In this document: positions 1 through 6,732 of the stretch, one piece after another
How the letters are laid out: every line of letters begins with the position of its first letter
How positions within the stretch are numbered: position 1 is the stretch's first letter
Assembly: GCA_030830145.1 (NCBI GenBank)
Contig: JAURNO010000368.1
Coordinates: 1-8,012 of the forward strand
Length of the DNA stretch: 8,012 nucleotides
Reading direction: 5' to 3'
From: Verrucomicrobiota bacterium
Lineage (GTDB): Bacteria; Verrucomicrobiota; Verrucomicrobiia; Opitutales; Seribacteraceae
Made by a program: the position numbers and the translations under genes
The notes under the pieces: generated by a model
The model's database searches: none
What the model saw: the letters and a program-made list of their open reading frames with translations, nothing else
Told to the model about the DNA's origin: nothing

Positions 1-198
1 ACCAACGAGGACTTGGCTCAAGCAGCGACCAGGGAAGCAATGATGATGAGAGTTGACCCCCAAACCTATGTTAAAGAACTTTCACAGGACCGTGCCCGTA
101 TCAACAGGCTTCGTCAAGACATCCTCCATGACAAGACACTCGAACTCGTCGTCTCGAAAGGCAAAGAAAAGATCAACGACGTCGAAGAAGACAAATAG
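1..198 (+). CDS. tig: Trigger factor, C-terminal fragment (5' end outside window)
   Basis: This is the last 65 codons of an open frame that enters from the left edge and stops with TAG at 196-198. Trigger factor is the ribosome-associated chaperone and peptidyl-prolyl isomerase that shields nascent chains near the exit tunnel. The visible part belongs to the helical C-terminal substrate-binding domain. It is very rich in charged residues and carries the segment DPQTYVKELSQDRARINRLR followed by a helix ending in LELVVSKGKEKI. This lines up with the end of known trigger factors (the E. coli segment starting DPKEVIEFYSKN and ending VLAKAKVTE). The short acidic tail (DVEEDK) is typical. The PPIase and ribosome-binding domains lie upstream and are not seen. 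Position directly before clpP and clpX matches the conserved tig-clpP-clpX order and strongly supports the call. There are 37 bp between this stop and the clpP start, with no terminator-like hairpin. Confidence 0.87.
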   Translation, partial: TNEDLAQAATREAMMMRVDPQTYVKELSQDRARINRLRQDILHDKTLELVVSKGKEKINDVEEDK

Positions 199-235
199 TA
201 TTAACTTTATTTACACCTAGAAATTACTTCAAAAT

Positions 236-835
236 ATGGGCGCTTACCTACCACTTCCCTACGTATATGAACGAGAAGGCCGCCAAGAGCGGGCTTGGGA
301 CATCTACAGTCGCTTGCTGCGCGACCGGATCGTCTTCATCGGTACGCCGATCGACGATTATGTTGCAAATTCCATCATAGCACAGCTCCTTTTCCTCCAA
401 ATGGAGGATCCTAAAAAGGAGATTCATGTCTACATTAATTCTCCTGGAGGAAGCGTTTCGGACGGAATGGCCATTTACGACACCCTGAACTTTTTGCAAT
501 GCGATGTCGTGACCTATTGCATTGGAATGGCTGCCAGCATGAGCACCGTTCTTTTGGCCGCCGGCACACCGGGCAAGCGCTTTGCCCTGCCAAACAGTCG
601 CGTCATGATCCACCAACCGAGCGGGGGAGCGGGCGGACAGACCTCGGATATTTCGATTGCAGCCAAAGAAATCCTCCGTTGGAGACAAACCATCAACGAA
701 ATTCTTTCCAAGCACAGTGGGAAAACCATTGAGCAACTTGAAAAAGATTCGGACCGAGACTACTACATGTCCGCCGAAGAGGCAAAGGAGTACGGCTTGG
801 TTGATGAGGTGATGACTCAAAAACCGAAGGACTGA
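236..835 (+). CDS. clpP: ATP-dependent Clp protease proteolytic subunit ClpP
   Basis: The 199-residue product is a serine peptidase (family S14). It forms the double-heptamer barrel that degrades proteins unfolded by ClpX or ClpA-type ATPases in the cytosol. The catalytic triad is visible: Ser101 in GMAASM, His126 in MIHQP and Asp171 in EKDSDRD. The family landmarks [13 protein letters not shown] (residues 22-34), INSPGGSV (67-74) and the C-terminal [15 protein letters not shown] are all present. Length is normal (193-207 in most species). The N-terminal loop reads [20 protein letters not shown]. Many ClpPs have GRGER here, so the Gly-to-Gln change is a small deviation. The ATG at 236 is the first possible start after an in-frame TAG at 218-220, so the start is well fixed although no Shine-Dalgarno is visible. 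clpX follows after 12 bp in the same frame, implying co-transcription and a matched stoichiometry. Confidence 0.97.
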   Translation: MGAYLPLPYVYEREGRQERAWDIYSRLLRDRIVFIGTPIDDYVANSIIAQLLFLQMEDPKKEIHVYINSPGGSVSDGMAIYDTLNFLQCDVVTYCIGMAASMSTVLLAAGTPGKRFALPNSRVMIHQPSGGAGGQTSDISIAAKEILRWRQTINEILSKHSGKTIEQLEKDSDRDYYMSAEEAKEYGLVDEVMTQKPKD

Positions 836-847
836 ACGAATTTACCG

Positions 848-2149
848 ATGGCAAAGGCGACAAAGATCAACTTCTGTTCCTTTTGTGGGAAACCACAAGG
901 GGAAGTGAAAAAGATGATCGCTGGCCCTGCCGGTGTTTTCATCTGTGATTCCTGCGTCCGCGTTTGCAAAACCATCATCGATCGCGAATTAGGTGAAAAA
1001 AAGACGCCCCAAAAAGATCCCGACGAAAAACCTATTTTCAACCTTCAAAAGCCTGCCGTAATCAAAGCCTTTCTCGACCAGCACGTAATTGGTCAGGATC
1101 ACGCCAAAAAAGTGCTCTCCGTAGCCGTACACAACCATTACAAAAGGCTCGCATCGGAATTGGGGATTGGAGTCAACGATGACCATGCCGACCAATTTCT
1201 CGCAAATGACCTCAAAGACGTCGAAATCGAGAAAAGCAATGTCCTTCTCATTGGACCCACCGGGAGCGGAAAAACTTATTTGGCCCGAACCTTGGCTCGT
1301 ATGCTTGATGTTCCTTTCGCCATAGCCGATGCAACCACGCTTACTGAGGCCGGTTACGTTGGGGACGATGTCGAAAACATCGTCCTAAGACTTCTCCAGT
1401 CTGCGGATCAAAATGTGGAGAAAGCTCAGTGTGGAATCATCTACGTTGATGAAATCGACAAGATTGGTCGCAAGACTGAAAACGTATCGATCACCAGAGA
1501 CGTCTCGGGAGAAGGCGTGCAGCAAGCTCTCTTGAAAATTTTGGAGGGGACGATTTGCAATGTCCCACCTCAAGGAGGCCGCAAACACCCGAACCAGGAA
1601 TATATCCAACTCGACACCTCCAATATTTTATTCATTTGCGGAGGAGCCTTTGTGGACTTAGATCAAATCGTGGAGCAACGGACCGGAAACCGGATGTTGG
1701 GCTACTCGGCTGAAGCCCCTAAGGAAGCAAGCGAATTACTCGCCGAAGTACGGCCCGAAGACTTGGTTAAGTATGGCCTCATCCCCGAATTCATCGGGCG
1801 ACTTCCGATTGTTTCTTTACTTGAGGAACTCACCCGTGAGGAATTAGTCAGTATTCTCAAAGATACGAAGAATTCGCTGCTCAAGCAGTATCGCAAGTTA
1901 TTTTTGATGGAAGGCGCGAATCTTCATTTCACTCGAGACGCGATTCTGACGATTGCCGAACGAGCTTTGGAAATGAAAACCGGGGCCCGAGCCCTCCGAT
2001 CCATCATGGAAAGCATTATGCTTGAGGTCATGTATGACCTTCCTTCCATCGAAGAACCGGTCAAGGTCGTAATCAATGCTGGAGTCGTCAAAGGAAAGGG
2101 AAAAGCCAAGATCACTCCGATTCAATCGACTAAAAGAGACGCCGCCTGA
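848..2149 (+). CDS. clpX: ATP-dependent Clp protease ATP-binding subunit ClpX
   Basis: The 433-residue AAA+ unfoldase forms a hexamer that recognises tagged proteins, unfolds them and threads them into ClpP. The N-terminal zinc-binding domain is intact (Cys10, Cys13, Cys33, Cys36). Walker A is GPTGSGKT (136-143) and the pore-1 loop is GYVG (169-172). Walker B is IIYVDEID, with Asp201 and Glu202. The RKH loop is GGRKHP (243-248), the [10 protein letters not shown] segment lies at 311-320, and the sensor-2 motif GARALRS is at 379-385 with Arg381. Length and domain order are those of a complete ClpX. The ClpP-docking loop, which is IGF in E. coli and usually [IL]GF, reads LGY here (residues 284-286). 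The ATG at 848 is the first start after the clpP stop, which lies four codons upstream in the same frame. No Shine-Dalgarno is evident, and translational coupling to clpP is possible. The stop lies only 4 bp from the stop of the convergent protease gene. Confidence 0.98.
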   Translation: MAKATKINFCSFCGKPQGEVKKMIAGPAGVFICDSCVRVCKTIIDRELGEKKTPQKDPDEKPIFNLQKPAVIKAFLDQHVIGQDHAKKVLSVAVHNHYKRLASELGIGVNDDHADQFLANDLKDVEIEKSNVLLIGPTGSGKTYLARTLARMLDVPFAIADATTLTEAGYVGDDVENIVLRLLQSADQNVEKAQCGIIYVDEIDKIGRKTENVSITRDVSGEGVQQALLKILEGTICNVPPQGGRKHPNQEYIQLDTSNILFICGGAFVDLDQIVEQRTGNRMLGYSAEAPKEASELLAEVRPEDLVKYGLIPEFIGRLPIVSLLEELTREELVSILKDTKNSLLKQYRKLFLMEGANLHFTRDAILTIAERALEMKTGARALRSIMESIMLEVMYDLPSIEEPVKVVINAGVVKGKGKAKITPIQSTKRDAA

Positions 2150-2150
2150 G

Positions 2151-2165
2151 CCCTCATTCGGAGGG
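2151..2165. terminator. Short GC-rich inverted repeat at the clpX / S8 protease junction
   Basis: CCCTC (2151-2155) and GAGGG (2161-2165) form a perfect 5-bp stem around the loop ATTCG, starting two bases after the clpX stop. It includes the stop codon of the convergent protease gene. Because it is symmetrical it could act on both transcripts. It lacks a following T-run in either direction, so it is not a canonical intrinsic terminator. The stem is short enough to arise by chance. Confidence 0.3.
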
Positions 2166-3803
2166 AAGCGTGATCGTGCTAGCCCTCTCGTTATTCTCTG
2201 GGTTTAGATCATCCCTTTCCTGCAAACGCAAGCGCGACTCGATTCGCACTCCCTCTCTCCCCTTGCCTCCATTTAAAAGCAACTGCTCGCTCTTGACTTC
2301 ACCAGGATCCAGATTGCTGATGGTGAACTTACGAGACTGGCCCATGTAATCGACTTCCAACTCGACGTTCTTGATCCATAAAGTTCCCTGATTCTGAACG
2401 CTAACGAGGAAAGGGACTTCAGGTTTGCCGAAATCGACTGGGTCGAAATAGTAGCCGACAATGGCCGCATCCGCCACATAAGGATCAAAACGATTATCGA
2501 TCCTTGCGACGTTCAATGCTCCGTGCCCGGTATATTGATCGAATCCCGGTTTTTCCGATTCGTTGGCATATTCGTAGAGGAGTTCAACGGTTTGCTCTTT
2601 AGGAATACCGGGATTCTTTGACAATTCGGCCGCCAACACACCGGCAACGAAAGCAGAAGCGGTGGAAGTCCCACTAAAGGAAACGGTTTGCTCCTCCGAC
2701 CAAGCCGAATAAACTCCCACCCCCGGTGCTCCCACGTCCACCCCATTGCCATAATTGGCAAAACCCGAGGCTCGACCATTTGCATCAAGGGAAGTCACCC
2801 CAACTACGCCATCGTAGCGGGCTGGATAAGCCACTCCCTCCCTCCCCTCGTTTCCAACTGCCGCAACTATAGTCGCTCCGTTGGACTGAGCGTAACGAAC
2901 CGCTTGCTCGAGCACCGAACTCGAAGAATCTCCTCCAAGGCTCATATTTATGACTTTCGCTCCCTGATCCACAGCCTCAACGATACCACGGGCAACGGTA
3001 AAGGAATCTCCCTCACCATCCTGATTGAGTACTCTCACCGAAAGAATGGAAGCTGCCGGGGCAATGCCCTTCTGGTTTTCCGAATCTCCGACAATGATGG
3101 AAGCCACGGCAGTCCCGTGCCCAGAAGATGCCAGACTTCCTTTGACAAGAGAAAGCTCGGTGACTTCCGCACCTCTGAGGGAAGGATGAGAAGCATCCAC
3201 TCCCGAATCGATCACCGCCACCTTGATCCCTCTCCCCCAGTCCTTGCGATCAACCGGCAACCCAAGCCAATCGTTAGCTTGGCCGCCAAACTCTTTCTCT
3301 CCTTCCAGAACCTGAGCCCGAGGCAACTCGGGTTGCTTGATCCTGTAATTGTAATGCGTAGAGATCTCGTCCTTCCACTCATCCATCAAGCGTGAAGCTC
3401 TCGCGAGATCCTTTACTTGAACCCTTAGTGTGGAAAGACCTCTAATCTCACCAAGAATACGAATGCCGTTGCGTTCGGCCTCCAACCGAAATCGCTCCAT
3501 CCGTCGAGCATCAGTAAACCCGAGAGTCAAATCCTTGAGAACCTTTGATTCCGAAAGGCTTTGCAAAAGCAGTTCATCCCTTAGTGTTGTAAAGGAATCA
3601 AGTTCTTCGAAAGTTCGTCGAGGGAGGGAAACCGGCGAATCATTGGACTTTCCCTCCGCCCATTCTTTTTCAGCAGGACCGATGGGCTCTCTTGCCTTTT
3701 CAGGAGAGGGTTCCGATGAGAAAAAAGGCCAACGATACCAAACCAACACGCTCAGCAAAAAAAGGAGCAACGCAAGGTAGGTAATGAAAGAGCCTTGTTT
3801 CAT
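2154..3803 (-). CDS. Membrane-anchored subtilisin-like serine protease (family S8) with C-terminal CARDB-like domain
   Basis: From ATG at 3803 the product has 549 residues. Residues about 7-27 form one hydrophobic segment after a short basic N-terminus, so this is a signal anchor or an uncleaved signal peptide placing the enzyme outside the cytoplasmic membrane. A charged linker follows. Residues about 85-155 look like an I9-type inhibitory propeptide (a segment with GIRILGEIRGLSTLRVQV). The catalytic domain spans about 175-435, with Asp199 in VAVIDSGV, His229 in GHGTAV, oxyanion Asn318 in AAVGNEG and Ser380 in SGTSTASAFVAG. The Pro that usually ends the GTSxAxP box is replaced by Ala384. Residues about 441-549 resemble a CARDB/Ig-like domain, including the typical DDLNPENNE near the end. 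An in-frame TTG at 3839 would add 12 residues before the hydrophobic segment, but the ATG gives a better signal. The substrate is unknown. Its neighbours do not suggest a shared pathway. Confidence 0.9.
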   Translation of the reverse strand: MKQGSFITYLALLLFLLSVLVWYRWPFFSSEPSPEKAREPIGPAEKEWAEGKSNDSPVSLPRRTFEELDSFTTLRDELLLQSLSESKVLKDLTLGFTDARRMERFRLEAERNGIRILGEIRGLSTLRVQVKDLARASRLMDEWKDEISTHYNYRIKQPELPRAQVLEGEKEFGGQANDWLGLPVDRKDWGRGIKVAVIDSGVDASHPSLRGAEVTELSLVKGSLASSGHGTAVASIIVGDSENQKGIAPAASILSVRVLNQDGEGDSFTVARGIVEAVDQGAKVINMSLGGDSSSSVLEQAVRYAQSNGATIVAAVGNEGREGVAYPARYDGVVGVTSLDANGRASGFANYGNGVDVGAPGVGVYSAWSEEQTVSFSGTSTASAFVAGVLAAELSKNPGIPKEQTVELLYEYANESEKPGFDQYTGHGALNVARIDNRFDPYVADAAIVGYYFDPVDFGKPEVPFLVSVQNQGTLWIKNVELEVDYMGQSRKFTISNLDPGEVKSEQLLLNGGKGREGVRIESRLRLQERDDLNPENNERASTITLPSE

Positions 3804-3871
3804 TGAAAATATGGTGCCATGGAAAGAATTTGCTCGCAACTCGAAACCGGATCGGAAATTGATTCTCGGAC
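3804..3871. promoter_or_regulatory. Divergent intergenic region between S8 protease and mnmC-like gene
   Basis: These 68 bp separate two genes transcribed away from each other, so promoters for both should lie here or reach into the coding ends. I could not identify a convincing -35/-10 pair on either strand. Just before the protease ATG, the minus strand reads TATTTTCA. The plus-strand gene has an in-frame TGA at 3860-3862, so the start at 3872 is the first one available. Confidence 0.45.
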
Positions 3872-4894
3872 ATGATCGACTTTCTCATCGTGGGACATGG
3901 ATTGGCAGGTTCCGTATTGGCCCGTACGTTAATGAAGCGTGGTTACCGGGTCATGGTTCTTGACATCCGTTCTCGCCACTCCGCAAGCAGGGTTGCGGCA
4001 GGCTTGATCAACCCGTTGATCGGCCCGAAATTCAACTTTCCGCTTCACATCGAGAATTGCCTGACGGAAAGCGAAAACTTCTTTCGCTCGATCGAAAAGG
4101 AAACCGGATGTTCCCTCTACGAGAAATTCCACCTTCATCGAATATTCGTTTCTGCAAATCAGCGAAAGCTATGGCTTGAAAAGTCCCAAAACTTCGCTTT
4201 CCGAAGGTATGCCCAATCGGTCCAAACCGAGAAAGAATGTGAAAAAATCGGAATCGAAGCCCCATTGGGAGCAGGCATCCAACTGGCGTACAGATTGAAT
4301 TTCAACCGATTCCTCGAGCAATCCGAACAAATACTCAGGGCCGCGACGTCTTGGTTGGACGGAAGCTTTGATCAAAAGGATTGGAACGAAGCCAAGAAGA
4401 TTGTTTTTTGCGAAGGATATCTAGTCCAACAGAACCCATGGTTCGGACATTTGCCCTTCGCCCCCGCCCAAGGAGAAATCCTGCTCATGGAAAACTGCCT
4501 TTCCCATGCGGCAAGCAATGGAACCTGGGTCGTACCGGAAAACAAGGACAGATGCCTCGCCGGATCAACTTGGAAACATGACGACCTCGAGTCTGGTCCC
4601 ACCGTAGAAGGGAAACAACAAATTTTGGAGAATTTGCCTCTTCTCAACAAGATCACTCCTCGAATCATCGATCACCGCAGTGGGATACGACCAAGCACTA
4701 GAGATCGTTCTCCGATCCTGGGGAGACACCGCAAGAACGAAAAGATGTTCCTTTTCAATGGTTTTGGATCACGAGGCGCCACGACCATTCCGTTTTACGC
4801 AAAACACATGATGAATTTCATGATCAATGAAACCCCACTCCCCATGGAAGCCGACTTGAAGCGGTTCGAAAAAAATGAAACTCTCTCTCGTTGA
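3872..4894 (+). CDS. FAD-dependent oxidoreductase resembling the MnmC oxidase domain (cmnm5U34 to nm5U34)
   Basis: The 340-residue product is a DAO-fold flavoprotein. The N-terminal Rossmann motif is VGHGLAG (residues 7-13), with Asp31 at the end of strand 2 for the FAD ribose. Several stretches match, from memory, the C-terminal FAD domain of E. coli MnmC. They are an ASR..AGLINPL segment (38-49, E. coli ASGNRQGALYPL), GIRPSTRDRSPILG (271-284, E. coli GVRCATRDHLPMVG), NGFGSRG (296-302, E. coli AALGSRG) and TPLPME (321-326, E. coli EPIPMD). MnmC(o) removes the carboxymethyl group of cmnm5(s2)U34 in tRNA to leave nm5(s2)U34. The gene lacks the MnmC methylase half. Instead it overlaps by 20 bp a YtqB/MnmM-type methyltransferase that could perform the next step, which strengthens the functional reading. 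A generic amino-acid oxidase is the alternative. ATG 3872 follows an in-frame stop at 3860, so the start is secure. Confidence 0.75.
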   Translation: MIDFLIVGHGLAGSVLARTLMKRGYRVMVLDIRSRHSASRVAAGLINPLIGPKFNFPLHIENCLTESENFFRSIEKETGCSLYEKFHLHRIFVSANQRKLWLEKSQNFAFRRYAQSVQTEKECEKIGIEAPLGAGIQLAYRLNFNRFLEQSEQILRAATSWLDGSFDQKDWNEAKKIVFCEGYLVQQNPWFGHLPFAPAQGEILLMENCLSHAASNGTWVVPENKDRCLAGSTWKHDDLESGPTVEGKQQILENLPLLNKITPRIIDHRSGIRPSTRDRSPILGRHRKNEKMFLFNGFGSRGATTIPFYAKHMMNFMINETPLPMEADLKRFEKNETLSR

Positions 4895-5432
4895 AGAAGT
4901 CCATCGCCGATTGAAACAAGAAATCGGACCGGGCGACCTCTGTCTCGACGCAACGGCAGGAAATGGTTTTGACACCCTTTTTCTCGCTCGCCAAGTTGCA
5001 ACCGAAGGGATGGTTCACGCGATGGACCTTCAACGCGATGCCCTCCGCATAACCCAAAGTTTGCTTGAACGGCACGGGTTGGAAAACTACCTAAGCACCT
5101 ACCAATCCTGTCACTCGCAAATAGACGCTGTTTTACCGGCAAACTCAAAGGGTAGAATCCGGGCAGTAACTTTCAACCTGGGGTATCTCCCCAAAGGTGA
5201 CAAATCGATAAAGACCAATACCATTACTACCCTAAAGGCTCTCCGTCATGCCTATGATTGGTTACAAGAACAAGGTATGATCAGCGTATTATGCTATGTC
5301 GGACATCCGGGTGGTAGAACCGAAGAACAAAGTGTCCGCAAGCTGATCGAAGAACGAGGATGGAAAAGCGAGACCATTACCGGCAACGATTCCAAAGAAT
5401 CACCAATCCTCCACTGGATTGAAAAATCTTAG
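4875..5432 (+). CDS. mnmM: YtqB/MnmM-family SAM-dependent methyltransferase, likely tRNA nm5(s2)U34 methylase
   Basis: The 185-residue class I methyltransferase has motif I DATAGNGFDT (residues 25-34) and Asp51 in HAMDLQ for the SAM ribose. The signature NLGYLPKGDKS (101-111) is followed by a Thr/Asn-rich turn, and YVGHPGG lies at 141-147. The combination DAT.GNG.DT, NLGYLPGGDKSI and GHP is diagnostic of B. subtilis YtqB (Pfam rRNA_methylase). YtqB has been shown to be MnmM, which methylates nm5s2U34 of tRNA to mnm5s2U34. Length matches the family (about 190). The start at 4875 lies inside the 3' end of the oxidoreductase gene (20-bp overlap, different frame), indicating translational coupling and a joint role in wobble-uridine modification. 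No Shine-Dalgarno is visible. The stop TAG (5430-5432) overlaps the stop of the convergent fabV. Activity on another RNA substrate cannot be excluded from sequence alone. Confidence 0.82.
   Translation: MKLSLVEEVHRRLKQEIGPGDLCLDATAGNGFDTLFLARQVATEGMVHAMDLQRDALRITQSLLERHGLENYLSTYQSCHSQIDAVLPANSKGRIRAVTFNLGYLPKGDKSIKTNTITTLKALRHAYDWLQEQGMISVLCYVGHPGGRTEEQSVRKLIEERGWKSETITGNDSKESPILHWIEKS
5404..5421. terminator. Inverted repeat at the mnmM / fabV convergent junction
   Basis: CAATCC (5404-5409) and GGATTG (5416-5421) are perfectly complementary around a 6-nt loop. They lie in the last codons of mnmM and 8 bases past the fabV stop on the minus strand. Neither direction has a following T-run. It may help end fabV transcription, but chance is a real alternative. 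Confidence 0.27.
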
Positions 5433-6619
5433 AACGGATTGAGCTGATCCACTTCGGCCTCGTAATCAACGGAGGAATGCCCAAACCCAAAGAGGGTTAA
5501 GAACTCCTCCTGATACTTGGCAAAACTGGTCAGTTCGAAAAGATTTTCAGTGCAAACCCGGGGCCAAAGCTCGACAATTCTCCTCTGCACCTCCGGTTCC
5601 ATTTCCCAGTCATCGAGACGAATTCTGTTTTTCTCATCAACAGGGACTTCCTCCTTCTCGCTATACAAACGATCTTTGAATAGCCGGCAGGTTTGCTCGA
5701 TACAACCTTCGTGCGTCCCTAACTCCTCCATGATTTTAAAAAGCATGGAGACGTAAAGAGGCACGACTGGAATAGCTGAACTAGCCTGCGTCACGACTGC
5801 CTTGTTCACGGAAACATAGGCATTTCCACAACCTGCGAGATTCATTTTCTCGGTGATCGCCGAAGCCGAGTTTTCTAAATGCTCCTTTGCCTTGCCTATG
5901 GTACCGTTTCTGTAAATGGGCCAAGTTACCTCGGGTCCGATGTAGGAATAGGCAAGATTCAGGCAACCCGGAGCCATCAGTCCCTCGGCGAGCAAAAGAT
6001 CAGTCCACGCCTCCCAATCTTCACCTCCCATTACCTTTTGGGTATCGGCCACCTCCTGTTCACTGGCTGGATCAATCGTTACCTCCTTGACCTCTTTCCT
6101 ATCCGTATCGAGGGTCTTGTTCTTGTAAATTGCACCGATCGGTTTCAGGCAGGCTCGATAAGACTTTCCATCGGAAGGATCGGTTCGGCGGGGAGAAGCC
6201 AAACTGTAGACAACAAGATCAAAAGCCCCCCCGGTCTCCTTGGCTTTTTTAACGACCTCCTCTTTGCATTCGGTCGAGAAAGCATCTCCGTTCACGTCGA
6301 CTGCGGAGAGACCGGCCTCGGTCGCAAGCTTGCAAAAGGCAGCGGAATTGTAATACCCGGCGCTCGCCGTTTTTTCACCTTTAGGAGGTCTTTCGAAATA
6401 CACGCCCATAGTATCGGCTCCTGCAGAAAAAGCAGCCGTTACTCTCGAAGCCAATCCGTAACCAGTGGAGGACCCGATGATGAGAACCCTTTTCGGTTTA
6501 GAGGCATGCTCGATCTTCGAGCTTGATGCGATGGCGACTTGGTCCTTCAGGTTTGCAAGGCAACCCAGTGGATGAGAGGTAATACAGACGAAGCCTTTGA
6601 TTCTAGGTTTGATAATCAT
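5429..6619 (-). CDS. fabV: NADH-dependent enoyl-ACP / trans-2-enoyl-CoA reductase, FabV type
   Basis: The 396-residue enzyme catalyses the final reduction of each fatty-acid elongation cycle (trans-2-enoyl-ACP or -CoA to acyl) in the cytosol. The N-terminus MIIKPRIKGFVC..SHPLGC is the FabV hallmark and fixes the start at 6619. The dinucleotide-binding loop IGSSTGYGLASRV occupies 48-60. Strand 2 ends in VYFERP, with Glu76, an acidic residue that usually means NADH rather than NADPH preference. The active site is the family's Tyr-x8-Lys: Tyr236 in TWPIYRNGTIGKAK and Lys245. Conserved YSLASPRRTDP (138-148) and FGFGHSSVDYEAEVD near the C-terminus are also present. Length (about 395-400) is normal, so the gene is intact. 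FabV enzymes are generally much less sensitive to triclosan than FabI. On the minus strand the bases before ATG read TATTTTCA, without a Shine-Dalgarno. The TAA stop overlaps the mnmM stop on the other strand. Confidence 0.96.
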   Translation of the reverse strand: MIIKPRIKGFVCITSHPLGCLANLKDQVAIASSSKIEHASKPKRVLIIGSSTGYGLASRVTAAFSAGADTMGVYFERPPKGEKTASAGYYNSAAFCKLATEAGLSAVDVNGDAFSTECKEEVVKKAKETGGAFDLVVYSLASPRRTDPSDGKSYRACLKPIGAIYKNKTLDTDRKEVKEVTIDPASEQEVADTQKVMGGEDWEAWTDLLLAEGLMAPGCLNLAYSYIGPEVTWPIYRNGTIGKAKEHLENSASAITEKMNLAGCGNAYVSVNKAVVTQASSAIPVVPLYVSMLFKIMEELGTHEGCIEQTCRLFKDRLYSEKEEVPVDEKNRIRLDDWEMEPEVQRRIVELWPRVCTENLFELTSFAKYQEEFLTLFGFGHSSVDYEAEVDQLNPF

Positions 6620-6732
6620 TGAAAATACGGAATTTAGACGTAAGTTTGTTGTTCAAGGCAAGGTTCTTAGCGCCAATACCTCTTCAAATGAAGTCCTTTC
6701 TTTCAAAATCCATTAAATAACCCAGTTTCCCA
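6620..6732. promoter_or_regulatory. Divergent promoter region between fabV and dciA-like gene
   Basis: These 113 bp lie between two genes transcribed outward, so they should hold both promoters. On the minus strand, TTGCCT and CTAAAT with an 18-bp gap, ending about 15 bp before the fabV start, form a weak sigma70-like candidate. No convincing pair was found for the plus-strand gene. A perfect 12-bp palindrome sits in the middle (listed separately). Confidence 0.4.
6682..6693. repeat. 12-bp perfect palindrome, possible operator
   Basis: CTTCAAATGAAG consists of CTTCA and its reverse complement TGAAG around two central A bases. It lies about 63 bp upstream of the fabV start and 39 bp upstream of the dciA-like start. 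The symmetry and its position in a divergent promoter region would suit a dimeric regulator. A single short palindrome may also be accidental, and no regulator gene is nearby. Confidence 0.3.

Noticed and set aside
199..235. Possible separate promoter or terminator between tig and clpP
   Set aside because: The 37 bp are A/T-rich but show no hairpin and no convincing -35/-10 pair. Read-through from tig is the simpler view.
248..820. 190-codon open frame antisense to clpP
   Set aside because: It mirrors clpP, whose catalytic residues and motifs are fully conserved. The antisense product shows no recognisable domain and has low-complexity codon-mirror composition.
2688..3395. 235-codon plus-strand open frame inside the S8 protease gene
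   Set aside because: It lies antisense over the catalytic domain, including Asp199 and His229 codons. The translation is Ser/Arg-rich without a domain, so it is a shadow frame.
5879..6526. 215-codon plus-strand open frame inside fabV
   Set aside because: It is the antisense shadow of the FabV cofactor-binding and active-site region, with no recognisable protein features.
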